A DNA stretch of 64,000 nucleotides from Vibrio sp. SS-MA-C1-2 (GTDB lineage: Bacteria; Pseudomonadota; Gammaproteobacteria; Enterobacterales; Vibrionaceae): assembly GCF_021513135.1 (NCBI RefSeq), contig NZ_CP090981.1:992001-1056000 (forward strand). The letters are read 5' to 3'. The position numbers and the translations under genes were made by a program. Positions 19,477 to 33,924 of this stretch are shown piece by piece; within the stretch, counting starts at the first letter, position 1, and every line of letters starts with the position of its first letter. The notes below the pieces were generated by a model, which saw only the letters and a list, made by a program, of their open reading frames with translations, was not told the origin of the DNA and did no database searches.

Positions 19477-20175
19477 ATGCATCTTAATATTTTTATCTCT
19501 TTTATACTTTTCATATTTTCTAGTTCTGCCTTAGCAAATAACAGTAAAATTCATCAAGCGATGGAACAGTTAGGTATGACTGTGGAGTCTATCGATGACT
19601 CACCATTAGTGAGCTTTAAAGAGGTTCAAACAACCGATGGATTGTTTTATCTGACTGACGATGGAAAATATCTTTTTTATGGTCAGCTATACCAAGCTCA
19701 GGGAGAGAAACTGGTTGATTTAACCGCGAAGAGTTTTGCAAAACAGATTGAGACAATGACCAAGCAGATGATTACTTATCCGGCTAAAAATGAAAAGTAT
19801 GTCGTCTCCGTATTTACTGATATTAGTTGTGGTTACTGCCGAGAGTTACACCATAATATTGCCCAATACAATGACGCAGGAATTACCCTCCGTTATCTTG
19901 CTTTTCCTCGTGAAGGATTAGAGTCATCATCCTTTAAAGTGATGAGTCAAGTTTGGTGTGCAACAGATAAAAACCAAGCATTAACCGACGCTAAAAATGA
20001 CAAATACCCAAGAAACGATGGCTTAGTTTGTGAGAGATGGGTAACTGAGCAATTTAATTTAGGGCTTAAAATGGGATTAGCAGGAACACCCGCGATGATA
20101 CTTAAAGATGGTACGGTTCTACCGGGTTACTACACGAGCGATGAGTTATTAACCCTACTTAAGGAAAAAGACTAA
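19477..20175 (+). CDS. dsbC: Thiol:disulfide interchange protein DsbC
   Basis: Periplasmic disulfide isomerase kept reduced by DsbD. From ATG 19477 the 232-residue precursor (E. coli 236) has a signal peptide MHLNIFISFILFIFSSSALA. An N-terminal dimerisation domain follows, then a thioredoxin-fold domain with the active-site CGYC in FTDISCGYCRELH, a second Cys pair (VWCATD, LVCERW) and the cis-Pro loop GTPAM. AAGGA sits suitably upstream; the frame is open further upstream to 19399, but that extension (MDLAVFMVSN...) would put residues before the signal peptide. Confidence 0.93.
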   Translation: MHLNIFISFILFIFSSSALANNSKIHQAMEQLGMTVESIDDSPLVSFKEVQTTDGLFYLTDDGKYLFYGQLYQAQGEKLVDLTAKSFAKQIETMTKQMITYPAKNEKYVVSVFTDISCGYCRELHHNIAQYNDAGITLRYLAFPREGLESSSFKVMSQVWCATDKNQALTDAKNDKYPRNDGLVCERWVTEQFNLGLKMGLAGTPAMILKDGTVLPGYYTSDELLTLLKEKD

Positions 20176-20263
20176 ATTTGACTGACTACAATTTAAAATA
20201 ATATTGAATCCTGTTATTCAATTGAGTCATCTTATTGGTTAGATTTTGCTACAAACTGTCGAT

Positions 20264-20290
20264 TAAGCTCGGTTTTATTCGAGCTTTTTG
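20264..20290 (+). terminator. Terminator-like hairpin between dsbC and recJ
   Basis: Stem AAGCTCG (20265-20271) with CGAGCTT (20280-20286), followed by a short T-run. It is modest, so transcription may read through into recJ. Confidence 0.6.
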
Positions 20291-20328
20291 TTATGTTTCT
20301 TACCAGTTAAACTTTTTGGGACAAAATA

Positions 20329-22062
20329 GTGATGATGATTGAAATAAAGCGCCGCTCTGTTGGAGATACCTCAGGTTTTTCTGACTCTTTGCCTCCTTTA
20401 ATGCAGCGTATTTATGCAGCAAGAGGATTAAGCTCTGAGCAGCAATTAGAGAAAACGGCAAAAGGTTTAATTACCTACAATCATCTTGCCAATATTGAAA
20501 CTGCGGTTGAGTTACTTGAAGATGCGTTACGAAAGAATTTACGTATTATTGTGGTGGGTGATTTTGATGCTGATGGTGCGACAAGCTCGGCGCTTTCTGT
20601 TGAAGCATTACGAACGTTAGGGTGCAGTAATGTTGATTATCTTGTGCCTAATCGTTTTGAAGATGGCTATGGTTTAAGTCCTGATGTGGTACAACAAGCA
20701 AAAGTGAAAGGTGCAGAACTTATCATGACCGTGGATAACGGCGTTTCTTCTATCGATGGTGTCGAAGAAGCTAAGCGTGAAAATATTCCAGTCCTTGTCA
20801 CCGATCATCATCTACCTGGCTCTACGTTACCTGATGCAGCAGCTATTGTTAATCCTAACTTATCTCAATGTGCTTTCTCTTCAAAATCGATTGCAGGAGT
20901 TGGCGTTGCTTTCTATTTAATGCTGGCATTACGTGCACATTTAGAGAAAAAAGGATGGTTCATTGAAAAAGGTATACCTAAACCAAATTTAGCGATATTA
21001 CTTGATCTGGTCGCATTAGGGACAGTTGCGGATGTAGTAGCATTAGATAAAAATAATCGTATTCTTGTTCATCAAGGTCTACAACGAATTCGTGCGGGTC
21101 AATGTCGTCCCGGTATTAAAGCATTAATTGAAGTCTCTAATCGTGAAATTACACATCTAACATCAAGTGATTTGGGTTTTGCATTAGGGCCCAGAATCAA
21201 TGCGGCTGGCCGATTAGATGATATGTCATTTGGTATTGAACTGTTACTTTCAAACCATATCGAAGCTGCACGTCGTATGGCCAGTGAATTAGATAGTTTG
21301 AATCAGTCTCGAAAAGAGATTGAAGAAGGGATGAAGCAAGAAGCGATTGCGATTTGTGAACGCTTAAAATTTAATGAGCAAGAAGAGATGCCATATGGAT
21401 TGGTGCTATTTCAATCTGATTGGCATCAAGGTATCATTGGTATTGTCGCTTCAAGAATTAAAGATAAGTATCACCGTCCGACCATTGCATTTGCTGATGG
21501 TAATGAAGGTTTAATCAAAGGATCATGTCGATCTATTCCCGGTCTTCACATGAGAGATACTTTAGATCTGATTGATACCCGTAATCCTGGTTTAATTTTA
21601 AAGTTTGGTGGTCATGCCATGGCGGCAGGGTTAACGATTGCAGCAAAAGACTTAGAGCGTTTTAATCATGCGTTTGATAGTGCAGTTCGTCAATCTCTGG
21701 ATGCTGATGCATTAAAGGGCGTGATATTAACGGATGGTGAGTTAGCCCCAAATCTATTAACTTTAGAGACAGCTGATGAAGTTCAAGCTGGTGGTCCATG
21801 GGGGCAAGGTTTCCCAGAACCTATCTTTGAAGGCGAGTTTAAAGTATTACAGCAACGCCTTGTGGGAGAGAAACATTTAAAATTGATGTTAGAACCTGTT
21901 CAAGGTGGTGCAATGTTAGATGCCATCGCGTTTAATATAGATTTAAAATTATGGCCTGATTTTTCTGTTAAATCAGTCTATTTAGCTTATAAATTAGATA
22001 TTAATCGTTTTAGAGGTAATCAAACTGTTCAATTACTGGTTGATTATATTGAAGCGAAATAG
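20329..22062 (+). CDS. recJ: Single-stranded-DNA-specific 5'-3' exonuclease RecJ
   Basis: DHH-superfamily exonuclease used in recombination, mismatch repair and base-excision repair. At 577 residues it has the same length as E. coli RecJ. It shows the catalytic motifs VVGDFDADGATSSALS and the DHH motif VTDHHLPG, GTVADVVALD, the DHHA1-domain KFGGHAMAAGLTI and the C-terminal OB-fold QQRLVGEKHLKLMLEPVQGG. The start is ambiguous: GTG 20329 is followed in frame by ATG 20332 and ATG 20335, with no convincing Shine-Dalgarno sequence. Confidence 0.96.
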   Translation: MMMIEIKRRSVGDTSGFSDSLPPLMQRIYAARGLSSEQQLEKTAKGLITYNHLANIETAVELLEDALRKNLRIIVVGDFDADGATSSALSVEALRTLGCSNVDYLVPNRFEDGYGLSPDVVQQAKVKGAELIMTVDNGVSSIDGVEEAKRENIPVLVTDHHLPGSTLPDAAAIVNPNLSQCAFSSKSIAGVGVAFYLMLALRAHLEKKGWFIEKGIPKPNLAILLDLVALGTVADVVALDKNNRILVHQGLQRIRAGQCRPGIKALIEVSNREITHLTSSDLGFALGPRINAAGRLDDMSFGIELLLSNHIEAARRMASELDSLNQSRKEIEEGMKQEAIAICERLKFNEQEEMPYGLVLFQSDWHQGIIGIVASRIKDKYHRPTIAFADGNEGLIKGSCRSIPGLHMRDTLDLIDTRNPGLILKFGGHAMAAGLTIAAKDLERFNHAFDSAVRQSLDADALKGVILTDGELAPNLLTLETADEVQAGGPWGQGFPEPIFEGEFKVLQQRLVGEKHLKLMLEPVQGGAMLDAIAFNIDLKLWPDFSVKSVYLAYKLDINRFRGNQTVQLLVDYIEAK

Positions 22063-22190
22063 TGAATAAGTGTTGATATAACGATGAAGTGCGTATAATT
22101 AGATTACTTTTTTACGACTATGATATTTTTTTAGACTGAGGTAAAACAGAATGACTGTTTTATCGCTTATTTTAATTAAGATGAGTAATA

Positions 22191-23289
22191 ATGTTCGAAA
22201 TAAATCCTATTAAAAATCGACTTGAGGATGTCTCTAATAGAAGAGAAATTCTTAGGGGGTACCTTTGACTACGATGCAAAGAAAGAGCATCTAGAAGAAG
22301 TTAATGCAGAGTTAGAGCAACCAGATGTTTGGAATGAACCAGCAAGAGCGCAAGCGTTAGGTAAAGAACGTGCATCATTAGAAGCGGTTGTTGATACCAT
22401 AGACCAACTGGTTCAAGGTATTGATGATATTGAGGGCTTACTTGAACTTGCTATTGAAGAGCAAGATCAAGAGACGTTTGATGAGATTGAACCAGAATTA
22501 GTGATGTTAGAAGAGAAACTCGCTAAACTTGAATTTCGTCGTATGTTCTCAGGTCAACACGATAGCGCTGATTGTTACCTCGATTTACAGTCGGGCTCTG
22601 GAGGTACAGAAGCTCAAGACTGGACGTCTATGCTTCTTCGTATGTATCTACGTTGGGCAGAAGATAAAGGATTTAAAACAGAAATTATTGAAGTTTCTGC
22701 TGGTGATGTTGCCGGTTTAAAATCAGCAACAGTACGTATCAGTGGTGAATACGCTTATGGTTGGTTAAGAACCGAAACCGGTGTTCATCGTCTAGTTAGA
22801 AAATCACCATTTGATTCAGGTGGTCGTCGTCATACTTCATTTGCCTCTGCATTTATCTATCCAGAGATTGATGACAATATAGATGTTGATATTAACCCAT
22901 CGGATCTACGCATCGATGTGTATCGAGCATCAGGAGCTGGTGGTCAGCACGTAAACACCACGGAATCAGCGGTCCGTATTACCCACGTACCAACAAATAT
23001 AGTTGTTCAATGCCAGAATGATCGTTCTCAACATAAGAACAAAGATCAAGCAATGAAACAATTAAAAGCTAAACTGTATGAGTTTGAACTACAAAAGCAG
23101 AATGCAGAGAAGCAAGCAAACGAAGATGCAAAATCAGATATTGGCTGGGGCAGCCAAATACGTTCATACGTATTAGATGACTCAAGAATTAAAGATCTAC
23201 GTACAGGTGTTGAGAATCGTAATACTCAAGCCGTACTGGATGGCAATTTAGACCGCTTTATCGAAGCTAGTCTTAAATCAGGTTTATAA
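22191..23289 (+). CDS. prfB: Peptide chain release factor 2 (programmed +1 frameshift)
   Basis: Release factor recognising UGA and UAA. The first 25 codons (22191-22265, [15 protein letters not shown]...) end at CTT-TGA. The UGA at 22266-22268 is bypassed by a +1 shift, and reading resumes at GAC 22267 ([11 protein letters not shown]). The internal Shine-Dalgarno-like AGGGGG at 22254-22259 that drives the shift is intact, as in E. coli. The joined product is 365 residues, exactly the usual length. Domain motifs include the SPF tripeptide ([15 protein letters not shown]) and GGQ in [12 protein letters not shown]; the residue before SGAGGQ is Ala, the common bacterial form, not the Thr of E. 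coli K-12. Low RF2 favours the shift, so expression is autoregulated. Confidence 0.97.
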
Positions 23290-23309
23290 GATAGGTAAGG
23301 TTAAAAAAA

Positions 23310-24812
23310 ATGACTGAACAAGTACAAGATGAAAACAAGCTTATTAGTGAGCGTCGCGGAAAATTAACTGCCATTCGTCAAACATGTAAAGCAAATGGTC
23401 ACCCAAATGATTTCCGTCGTGATTCACTTGCCGGTGATCTTCAAGCTCAATTTGGTGACAAAACTAAAGAAGAGCTAGAAGAACTCAAACACGTAGTCGC
23501 TATCGCTGGTCGTGTTATGGCTAAGCGTGGTCCATTCCTTGCTATCCAAGAAACATCAGGTCGTATTCAAGCTTACGCGGCAAAAGATGTGCAGAAAGTA
23601 CTTAAAGATAAGTATCAAGGTTTAGATATCGGTGACATCATCGGTGTTAAAGGTACTTTGCATAAGTCTGGTAAAGGCGACCTTTACGTTAATATGGAAG
23701 AGTATGAGCTATTAACCAAAGCACTTCGCCCATTACCTGAAAAGTTCCATGGTTTAACTGACCAAGAGATGCGTTACCGTCAGCGTTATGTTGACCTGAT
23801 TGTTAATCAAGATTCACGCGAAGCATTTATTATTCGCTCTAAAGTGATCGCATCAATTCGTACTTTCATGAATGACAATCAATTCATGGAAGTTGAAACG
23901 CCAATGATGCACGTGATCCCGGGTGGCGCAACTGCTCGTCCATTCATCACGCATCATAACGCACTAGATATGCCAATGTATCTACGTGTTGCTCCAGAGC
24001 TATATCTTAAGCGTTTAGTTGTCGGTGGTTTTGATCGTGTATTCGAAGTTAACCGTAACTTCCGTAACGAAGGTCTATCTCCTCGTCATAACCCAGAATT
24101 TACCATGATGGAATTCTATATGGCGTATGCAGATTATAATGATCTGATGGATTTCACTGAAGCGCTATTAAGCTCAGTAGCAAAAGATGTATTAGGTTCA
24201 ACGTCTATGCCTTATGGTGAAGATACTGTTGAGTTTGGTGGAACTTATGCGCGTTTAAGCATGTTTGATGCGATTAAACAGTACAATCCAGACCATACAG
24301 AAATCCAAGCATTAACAGAAGAAGATATTCAGGATCGTGACAAAATGGTTGCGATTGCTAAATCTGTTCATGTTGACGTAGAACCATTCTGGACATGTGG
24401 TCAGCTGTTAGAAGAGATCTTCGGTGAAACGGCAGAGCCTAAACTGATGCAGCCAACATTCATTACAGGTTACCCAGCGGATATTTCGCCACTGGCTCGT
24501 CGCAGTGATAGCAATCCATTCTTTACTGACCGTTTTGAGTTCTTTATTGGTGGTCGTGAAGTTGCAAATGGTTTCTCTGAGCTTAATGATGCAGAAGATC
24601 AAGATGCACGCTTTAAAGCACAAGTAGAAGCAAAAGAGTCTGGTGATGATGAAGCGATGTTCTATGATGCAGATTATATCACTGCATTAGAGCACGGTTT
24701 ACCACCAACAGCGGGTCAAGGAATCGGTATTGACCGTTTAGTGATGCTGTTAACTAACACACATACTATTCGTGACGTAATTCTATTCCCAGCAATGCGT
24801 CCTCAAGCATAA
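23310..24812 (+). CDS. lysS: Lysyl-tRNA synthetase (class II)
   Basis: Charges tRNA-Lys in the cytoplasm. The 500-residue protein has an N-terminal OB-fold anticodon-binding domain ([25 protein letters not shown]) and a class II catalytic core: motif 1 around [20 protein letters not shown], motif 2 [20 protein letters not shown] and motif 3 [12 protein letters not shown]. It lies 20 bp after prfB, the same pairing as in E. coli, and ends the xerD-to-lysS run before a terminator and the rRNA operon. Confidence 0.97.
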   Translation: MTEQVQDENKLISERRGKLTAIRQTCKANGHPNDFRRDSLAGDLQAQFGDKTKEELEELKHVVAIAGRVMAKRGPFLAIQETSGRIQAYAAKDVQKVLKDKYQGLDIGDIIGVKGTLHKSGKGDLYVNMEEYELLTKALRPLPEKFHGLTDQEMRYRQRYVDLIVNQDSREAFIIRSKVIASIRTFMNDNQFMEVETPMMHVIPGGATARPFITHHNALDMPMYLRVAPELYLKRLVVGGFDRVFEVNRNFRNEGLSPRHNPEFTMMEFYMAYADYNDLMDFTEALLSSVAKDVLGSTSMPYGEDTVEFGGTYARLSMFDAIKQYNPDHTEIQALTEEDIQDRDKMVAIAKSVHVDVEPFWTCGQLLEEIFGETAEPKLMQPTFITGYPADISPLARRSDSNPFFTDRFEFFIGGREVANGFSELNDAEDQDARFKAQVEAKESGDDEAMFYDADYITALEHGLPPTAGQGIGIDRLVMLLTNTHTIRDVILFPAMRPQA

Positions 24813-24869
24813 TGGAATCGATATAAGGAATGATTGCTGTAAAATTTTTGCATTAGCCATTCAATATTA

Positions 24870-24930
24870 TATAAAAAAGCCGCTTTATTTGAGCCTTAAT
24901 TGAAAGGTTTAAATGAGCGGCTTTTTATTT
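24870..24930 (+). terminator. Terminator after lysS
   Basis: Arms AAAAAGCCGCT and AGCGGCTTTTT enclose a loop that itself contains a CCTT/AAGG pairing; five T residues follow. Confidence 0.8.
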
Positions 24931-25011
24931 TTATTACTTTTCTTCGATAAAATCATAGAAAAACCGTGCTTTTTGTTGTAAAAAACAGCGTTACGCCCCT
25001 TTTTTAACCGC

Positions 25012-25076
25012 TTGATTAAAAAAGTGTGATTTATTTCAAAAAAGCCCTTGCCAACTGATCAGAACTCCCTATAATG
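25012..25076 (+). promoter_or_regulatory. rRNA operon promoter (P1-like)
   Basis: TTGCCA (25048-25053), a 16-bp spacer and TATAAT (25070-25075) form a strong sigma-70 promoter. It is preceded by an A/T-rich UP-element-like tract and followed by the discriminator GCACATCC. A boxA-like TGCTCTTTAAAA at about 25162 lies in the leader. The region 24930-25420 otherwise holds only rRNA leader. Confidence 0.8.
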
Positions 25077-25420
25077 CACATCCATCGACACGGGGCACAA
25101 CGCAAACAACGGTTAGCGAAGTGACCGAGAGTTAGTTAGAAGCTAACCTTTACTGTCGATATGCTCTTTAAAAATTTAAAACTTATGAAATCTGTGTGGG
25201 CACTCGTTATCGAGAATCAACAAAAAGATTACTCAATGAACTGAGTGACCAATACAGTGTAAGACATAATTTATTATGAATTATACTGGCACAGTCAATT
25301 CACTATCATTCTGTTGGAATGGTAGTAGCTTTAAGATTACAGTCTAACTTTATTTATAAGGTTGGATTTAGTTTTGAAGTCAGTATTCGTTGAGCCGTTT
25401 CGAAAGAAACAACAAAACTT

Positions 25421-26966
<1,546 letters not shown>

Positions 26967-27278
26967 ACGATTTGATATTTCGTGATGAGTACCCACACAG
27001 ATAACATAAGTTTTAGCTCTTTAACAATTTGGAAAGCTGACTAGTAAACTCGTTAGTGATTTTTTAATCATTAATAAGTTGAAAAGTAATAATTGTTTAT
27101 TCGAAAGAATAAACGAGTTCTCAACACAATACACATTCAAGTGTCTTGTATTCAAATTAACATCATTGATGTTAATTCTATATTGAGTCCGGCAAACGAT
27201 AATTAACATTACCCTGTTGATTATCAACAATCAAAAACCTGGTTGTTTGAACATACATAAGACCCTTTCGGGTTGTAT
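26967..27278 (+). other. 16S-23S internal transcribed spacer without tRNA
   Basis: 312 bp. No tRNA cloverleaf or CCA-type acceptor pattern is seen. A boxA-like TAGCTCTTTAACAA occurs at about 27014-27027. The end (GACCCTTTCGGGTTGTATGG) pairs with the sequence just after 23S (CCATACAACACCCAAAGGGT) to form the usual RNase III processing stem. Confidence 0.8.
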
Positions 27279-30173
<2,895 letters not shown>

Positions 30174-30320
30174 ACAACACCCAAAGGGTTTTGATGGACT
30201 CAAAAGAATACGACTCGATGAGTCAAAAGATACTTGAATGAAGTATTGAGAACATTATTACGAATTATCAGACTTTCCAAATTTCGTTAAACGCGAATAT
30301 TCGCGGTTAACAACAAAATT

Positions 30321-30440
30321 TGCTTGGCGACCATAGCATTGTGGACCCACCTGACTCCATTCCGAACTCAGAAGTGAAACACAATCGCGCCGATGGTAGT
30401 GTGGGGTCTCCCCATGTGAGAGTAGGTCATCGCCAGGCTT
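30321..30440 (+). rRNA. rrf: 5S ribosomal RNA
   Basis: Starts TGCTTGGCGACCATAGCATT, contains CCGAACTCAGAAGTGAAAC and GATGGTAGTGTGGGGTCTCC, and closes with GCCAGGC, which pairs with the 5' end. 120 nt. Confidence 0.97.
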
Positions 30441-30502
30441 CGCTTTATGTCTTCAGATTTTAGATATCTGAAAGCAAACCAGTTCTGCTTATGCAGACAG
30501 TA

Positions 30503-30532
30503 AAGAACCCAGCCTTTGGCTGGGTTTTTTGC
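30503..30532 (+). terminator. rRNA operon terminator
   Basis: Stem AACCCAGCC (30506-30514) with GGCTGGGTT (30518-30526) and six T residues. No tRNA gene lies between 5S and this hairpin. Confidence 0.92.
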
Positions 30533-30692
30533 GTTTGGGTATTTATTAAAATAAGTATTTTTATCGCTATAAAAAATAATGTTTTACTGCCGTACCAATT
30601 AATTTTTCTTTGATATTTCATTTTTAATTAAACCTTATGTAATATTCATTATTGTGTCAGTTTTTTATTTCAGATAAATGTGATAAATAGAA

Positions 30693-31226
30693 CTACATAC
30701 TTTTTTCGATTAATTCGCATGCATCCTCCTTAACTATAACCCCTAATTGTTGCCCATCCATCAGCTCGCCAAATTTGTCTAATGCTTTTCTTCTTTGGTA
30801 AGTGTTGTAATTCTCTTTTTTTATAAAATCTAAAATATCTACAAAGTTTAAGTCATTAACTTTTTTATCAATATTAAGATTAAAAATAGTTTTACTTACA
30901 CATGTTTTAGCGTGAAAGAAATACTCAATCAGTTGAAAAGCCTCGTTAAAATCACCTTTTTCACCAGCAAGCATTAATCGTGTATCAATGACGCTCGCTA
31001 AATTAATTGCTTTTTGATAATCCTGATTATCAGGAAATAGGCGATAAGCTGCTCTTTCTATATCATCACGGAATCCATTGTTATTACTGTCTACTCCTTC
31101 AAGTGCTGCTTTTCCTGCTTCTCCGGGATCGGGAGGAAGGTAATCAGGATAAAAGCCTCCACTATCACGACAACCAGACAGTATGATGAGCAAAGTAATG
31201 AGGAGAGTCGTTTTGATTTTTTTCAT
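30693..31226 (-). CDS. Small lipoprotein with a calcium-loop-like motif, function unknown
   Basis: A 177-residue protein I cannot assign to a named family. It has a lipoprotein signal peptide ending in the lipobox ILSGC (Cys19), then a Pro/Gly linker, then DSNNNGFRDDIE (residues 46-57), an EF-hand or thrombospondin-type-3-like acidic loop common in surface proteins of marine gammaproteobacteria. The rest is helical and ends KEDACELIEKSM. Two further cysteines (109 and 170) are conserved in the neighbouring damaged paralogue and might form a disulfide. Asp after the lipobox Cys is at +3, not +2, so an outer-membrane location is likely but unproven. It lies with its decayed paralogue between the rRNA operon and vpsR, a position where V. 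cholerae has lysS directly next to vpsR, so the pair looks like lineage-specific cargo. Confidence 0.75.
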   Translation of the reverse strand: MKKIKTTLLITLLIILSGCRDSGGFYPDYLPPDPGEAGKAALEGVDSNNNGFRDDIERAAYRLFPDNQDYQKAINLASVIDTRLMLAGEKGDFNEAFQLIEYFFHAKTCVSKTIFNLNIDKKVNDLNFVDILDFIKKENYNTYQRRKALDKFGELMDGQQLGVIVKEDACELIEKSM

Positions 31227-31543
31227 ATTAATATTCCTTATTAATTAATGATCTTAAAAATAAATTTTCTTGTTATATGCACCTTTTCGGTTTCTGATGA
31301 TGGCTGTATATAGCTGTAAGTTGATACAAATAAATAGATCTTATTGAGTAAGCGTAGATTACATATTGTTCAATAAATAACCTGAAGCAAGGTGGCAGTT
31401 AGTTAATTAATAGTATTTTTTAAGATTAAATAAATAATTAATTAAAATAAGATAGAAAGGCAGAGTGAGGTTATAAATATAAATAGAGTGATAAAGTAGA
31501 GAAAACTTCCTATTATCGATGTGGTTGGCATTTAAAGGCCATA
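31227..31543. other. Gap between the lipoprotein gene and its paralogue
   Basis: 317 bp, very AT-rich, with no ORF, hairpin with a T-run, or RNA gene that I can support. It presumably holds the promoter of the downstream minus-strand lipoprotein gene. Confidence 0.5.
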
Positions 31544-32060
31544 CTACATACTTTTTTTGATAAGCTCGCATGCATCCTCCTTAGAAATAGTACTGATAAC
31601 TTGGCCACTGATCATTTCACCAAATTTATCTAATGCATTACGACGTTTACTCGTGTCATAATTAAAAAGATCAATTTTAATATATATATCATTTATATTA
31701 TAACCATTCCTTATTGTACCAAAGTCATTATTAAAAATTACTTGATGAATACATGCATATGAATGATTTAAGTATTCAATTGCTTTTAGCCCAGCATTAA
31801 TATTACCACTCTCGCCAGCTAGCATTAGTCTAGTCTCAATAACACTCGCTAAATTTAAATTCTCTTGATACTCAGGATTATCAGGGAATAAGCGATAAAC
31901 CTTATGTTCTACATCATCACGAAATCTATTGTTATTGCTGTCTACACCTTCGATAGTTCGTTTACCTTAACCATCAGGATCAGGGGTGATATGAGGAGGT
32001 ATCACGACAACCAGTTATAGCAATGAGCAAACATAATGGAATTAAGTAGGTTATTTTCAT
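31544..32060 (-). pseudogene. Decayed paralogue of the 177-aa lipoprotein
   Basis: From ATG 32060 the frame encodes a lipoprotein signal ending AITGC, then stops at a TGA after about 26 codons. In another frame the similarity to the neighbouring gene continues: PDPDG, a TAA codon where the intact copy has Glu, then EGVDSNNNRFRDDVE, YRLFPDN and LASVIETRLMLAGE. It runs through to an almost identical C-terminus (KEDACELIKKSM). So there is a frameshift and a nonsense change, and the Gly of the acidic loop is replaced by Arg. An ATG at 31825 opens the last 93 codons but lacks the signal peptide. With two separate lesions plus a motif change this is probably a real pseudogene, not a sequencing slip. 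Confidence 0.8.
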
Positions 32061-32472
32061 TTTCCTTACTCCTTAAATAAGACCTCTTATTAAAGATTAT
32101 TTATATTTAAAAGTTAACTTATACCAAATGATTGAATGTTTAATTATTATTTCTATTTAAATGCTTCACTAATAATAAACAGGGCAACAGTTACAAAAGT
32201 ATTCAATGATAGTTAACTATCAATGAAATATTAATAATAGTTTATTTTAAATTTCATGGTGGATTTTTATTAAATATTATTTAACTAGCCGCTGAGTGTT
32301 TCATTATTGATAATTTATTATTTACCTATAGCATGTAAGTATAAATATGACCTGTTTTTGAGAATCCTTAAAAATAGGAATTAACTTATTTTGTTTAATT
32401 ACTTTTCTTGAAGATTCTTATTTGATTTTAATTATTATTATTAAATAAGGCTGAATATATAGGTGTCTATAA
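32061..32472. other. Non-coding region upstream of vpsR
   Basis: 412 bp of AT-rich DNA between two divergently oriented units. No ORF or clear hairpin; promoter elements could not be chosen with confidence because of the base composition. Confidence 0.4.
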
Positions 32473-33816
32473 ATGAACGTTAAAAAAACTGGCTCACGTT
32501 ATACTCGACCATTAATTATTGTGGGTGGTGTCTATGAACCTTGGTTAACGTTATTAGATCAAACTGGTTGGTCTTATCATCGCTGTTATGATTTAAGAGC
32601 GGCACAAGCTTTTTTTAATGAGGTTGGCTCTTGCATTGGTATTATGGATATGAGCCATGACGACTTCAGTATTGATGGAATGGCTAAATTAGCTCATGGC
32701 CACCGTCAAGTTCGCTGGTTGGCTCTAATTCGTCAGGAGCAGCTTAAATCTGATGCTGTCTGCCAGTTTATTGTCAATTTCTGTGTCGATTATTTTGTTC
32801 ATCCTGTTGCTGATTCCTTATTATTGAGTTCGATTGGGCATCAACTAGCCATGCTCGAGCTGAAATGTAAAATCTGGCCACAAATTGATGTTCATCATGA
32901 CTTAGGTATTTTAGGTAATTCGGTTGTGATTAGAAAAGTGAAAGATCAAATTCGAAGAGTCGCTCCAACGGATGTTTCAGTTTTAATTTTAGGAGAAAGC
33001 GGGACAGGAAAAGAATTGGTAGCTCGTGCTATCCATAAAAATTCGGTAAGGAATAAAGCCCCATTCATCACTCTAAACTGTCGTCAGCGATCATTTAAGC
33101 ACAGTTACCAATTAGAGAGTAATGAAACTCTCGATCAAGCGATTAAATTAGCCAATAATGGCTCGTTATTTATTGATGAGATTGCGGACTTAACTTATTC
33201 GCAACAAGCTCATTTACTTCAGATTTTACAAGATCGTTCAATTGATCATCATCATCAACAGAAAGAGCCTATTGATATCCGTATTATTGCTGCAACTCAT
33301 TTTGATTTAGCCAAATTGACGGTCGAAAAGCGGTTCCGTGAAGATCTCTACTATCGTTTAAATGTTTTAAGAATAAAGGTGCCAACACTGCGTGAGAGGA
33401 ATTCGGATATTATGTTATTAGCAGAGCACTATCTGTTTAAATTTTCCCAACAATATAATACTCAAGCACGTTATTTTACAGAAGATGCGAAGCAGAAATT
33501 GATGATTCATCTTTGGCCTGGGAATGTTAGAGAGTTAGTCAATCAAATTAAACAAGCCGTCTTATTGGCTGATGGTAATATGATTGAAAGTTGGCATTTA
33601 GATCTTCCTTCTCAACCTGAAGCAAGGCTAAGTTTGCGAGATATAAGAGAAGATACTGAAAGAAATGCATTAATATCGGTACTTGAGTCTCATGATGGTC
33701 AAGTGTCTGCTGCAGCTAAAGAGCTAGGTGTTTCTCGAGCGACAATGTATAGACTATTGAATAAGCATCAATTAATTACAGAATCTAATGACGTGTTTAA
33801 AAAAGTGAGTATTTAA
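32473..33816 (+). CDS. vpsR: VpsR-type transcriptional regulator (NtrC-like, no GAFTGA)
   Basis: A 447-residue regulator with a degenerate receiver domain carrying Asp59 (GIMDMSHDD), an AAA+ domain with Walker A GESGTGKE (residues 174-181), Walker B LFIDEI and the arginine-finger region (FREDLYYRLNVL, LRERNSDI), and a Fis-type helix-turn-helix (VSAAAKELGVSRATMYRLLNKH). The sigma-54-contacting GAFTGA loop is missing: after NCRQRSF the sequence runs to LDQAIKLANNGSLF. This is the known oddity of V. cholerae VpsR, a c-di-GMP-binding master activator of biofilm polysaccharide genes that works with sigma-70 polymerase. Asp59 is also the VpsR phosphoacceptor position. The location upstream of tas and mutH is the same as in V. 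cholerae. The target genes here are unknown. Confidence 0.85.
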   Translation: MNVKKTGSRYTRPLIIVGGVYEPWLTLLDQTGWSYHRCYDLRAAQAFFNEVGSCIGIMDMSHDDFSIDGMAKLAHGHRQVRWLALIRQEQLKSDAVCQFIVNFCVDYFVHPVADSLLLSSIGHQLAMLELKCKIWPQIDVHHDLGILGNSVVIRKVKDQIRRVAPTDVSVLILGESGTGKELVARAIHKNSVRNKAPFITLNCRQRSFKHSYQLESNETLDQAIKLANNGSLFIDEIADLTYSQQAHLLQILQDRSIDHHHQQKEPIDIRIIAATHFDLAKLTVEKRFREDLYYRLNVLRIKVPTLRERNSDIMLLAEHYLFKFSQQYNTQARYFTEDAKQKLMIHLWPGNVRELVNQIKQAVLLADGNMIESWHLDLPSQPEARLSLRDIREDTERNALISVLESHDGQVSAAAKELGVSRATMYRLLNKHQLITESNDVFKKVSI

Positions 33817-33856
33817 CATTAATCATTATTGATAGCATTAATATTCATTCATACTT

Positions 33857-33897
33857 GAAGGCGCTATTTTATTGAAGCAAATAAAATAGCGCCTAAT
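33857..33897. terminator. Perfect 15-bp hairpin between vpsR and tas
   Basis: AGGCGCTATTTTATT (33859-33873) pairs perfectly with 33880-33894. No T-run follows on either strand, so it may act as a terminator only weakly, or as an mRNA 3'-end stabiliser for the converging genes. Confidence 0.5.
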
Positions 33898-33924
33898 AAG
33901 ATCTAAGGTGGTCAAACTTGGTGG

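Noticed and set aside
22222-22266. An independent N-terminal start for prfB at 22222
   Set aside because: The upstream 25 codons, internal Shine-Dalgarno and CTT-TGA-C shift site are all present, so the protein starts at 22191 and is made by programmed frameshifting.
26967-27278. A tRNA-Ile, tRNA-Ala or tRNA-Glu gene in the ribosomal spacer
   Set aside because: No cloverleaf, T-loop GGTTCGA motif or CCA end could be found.
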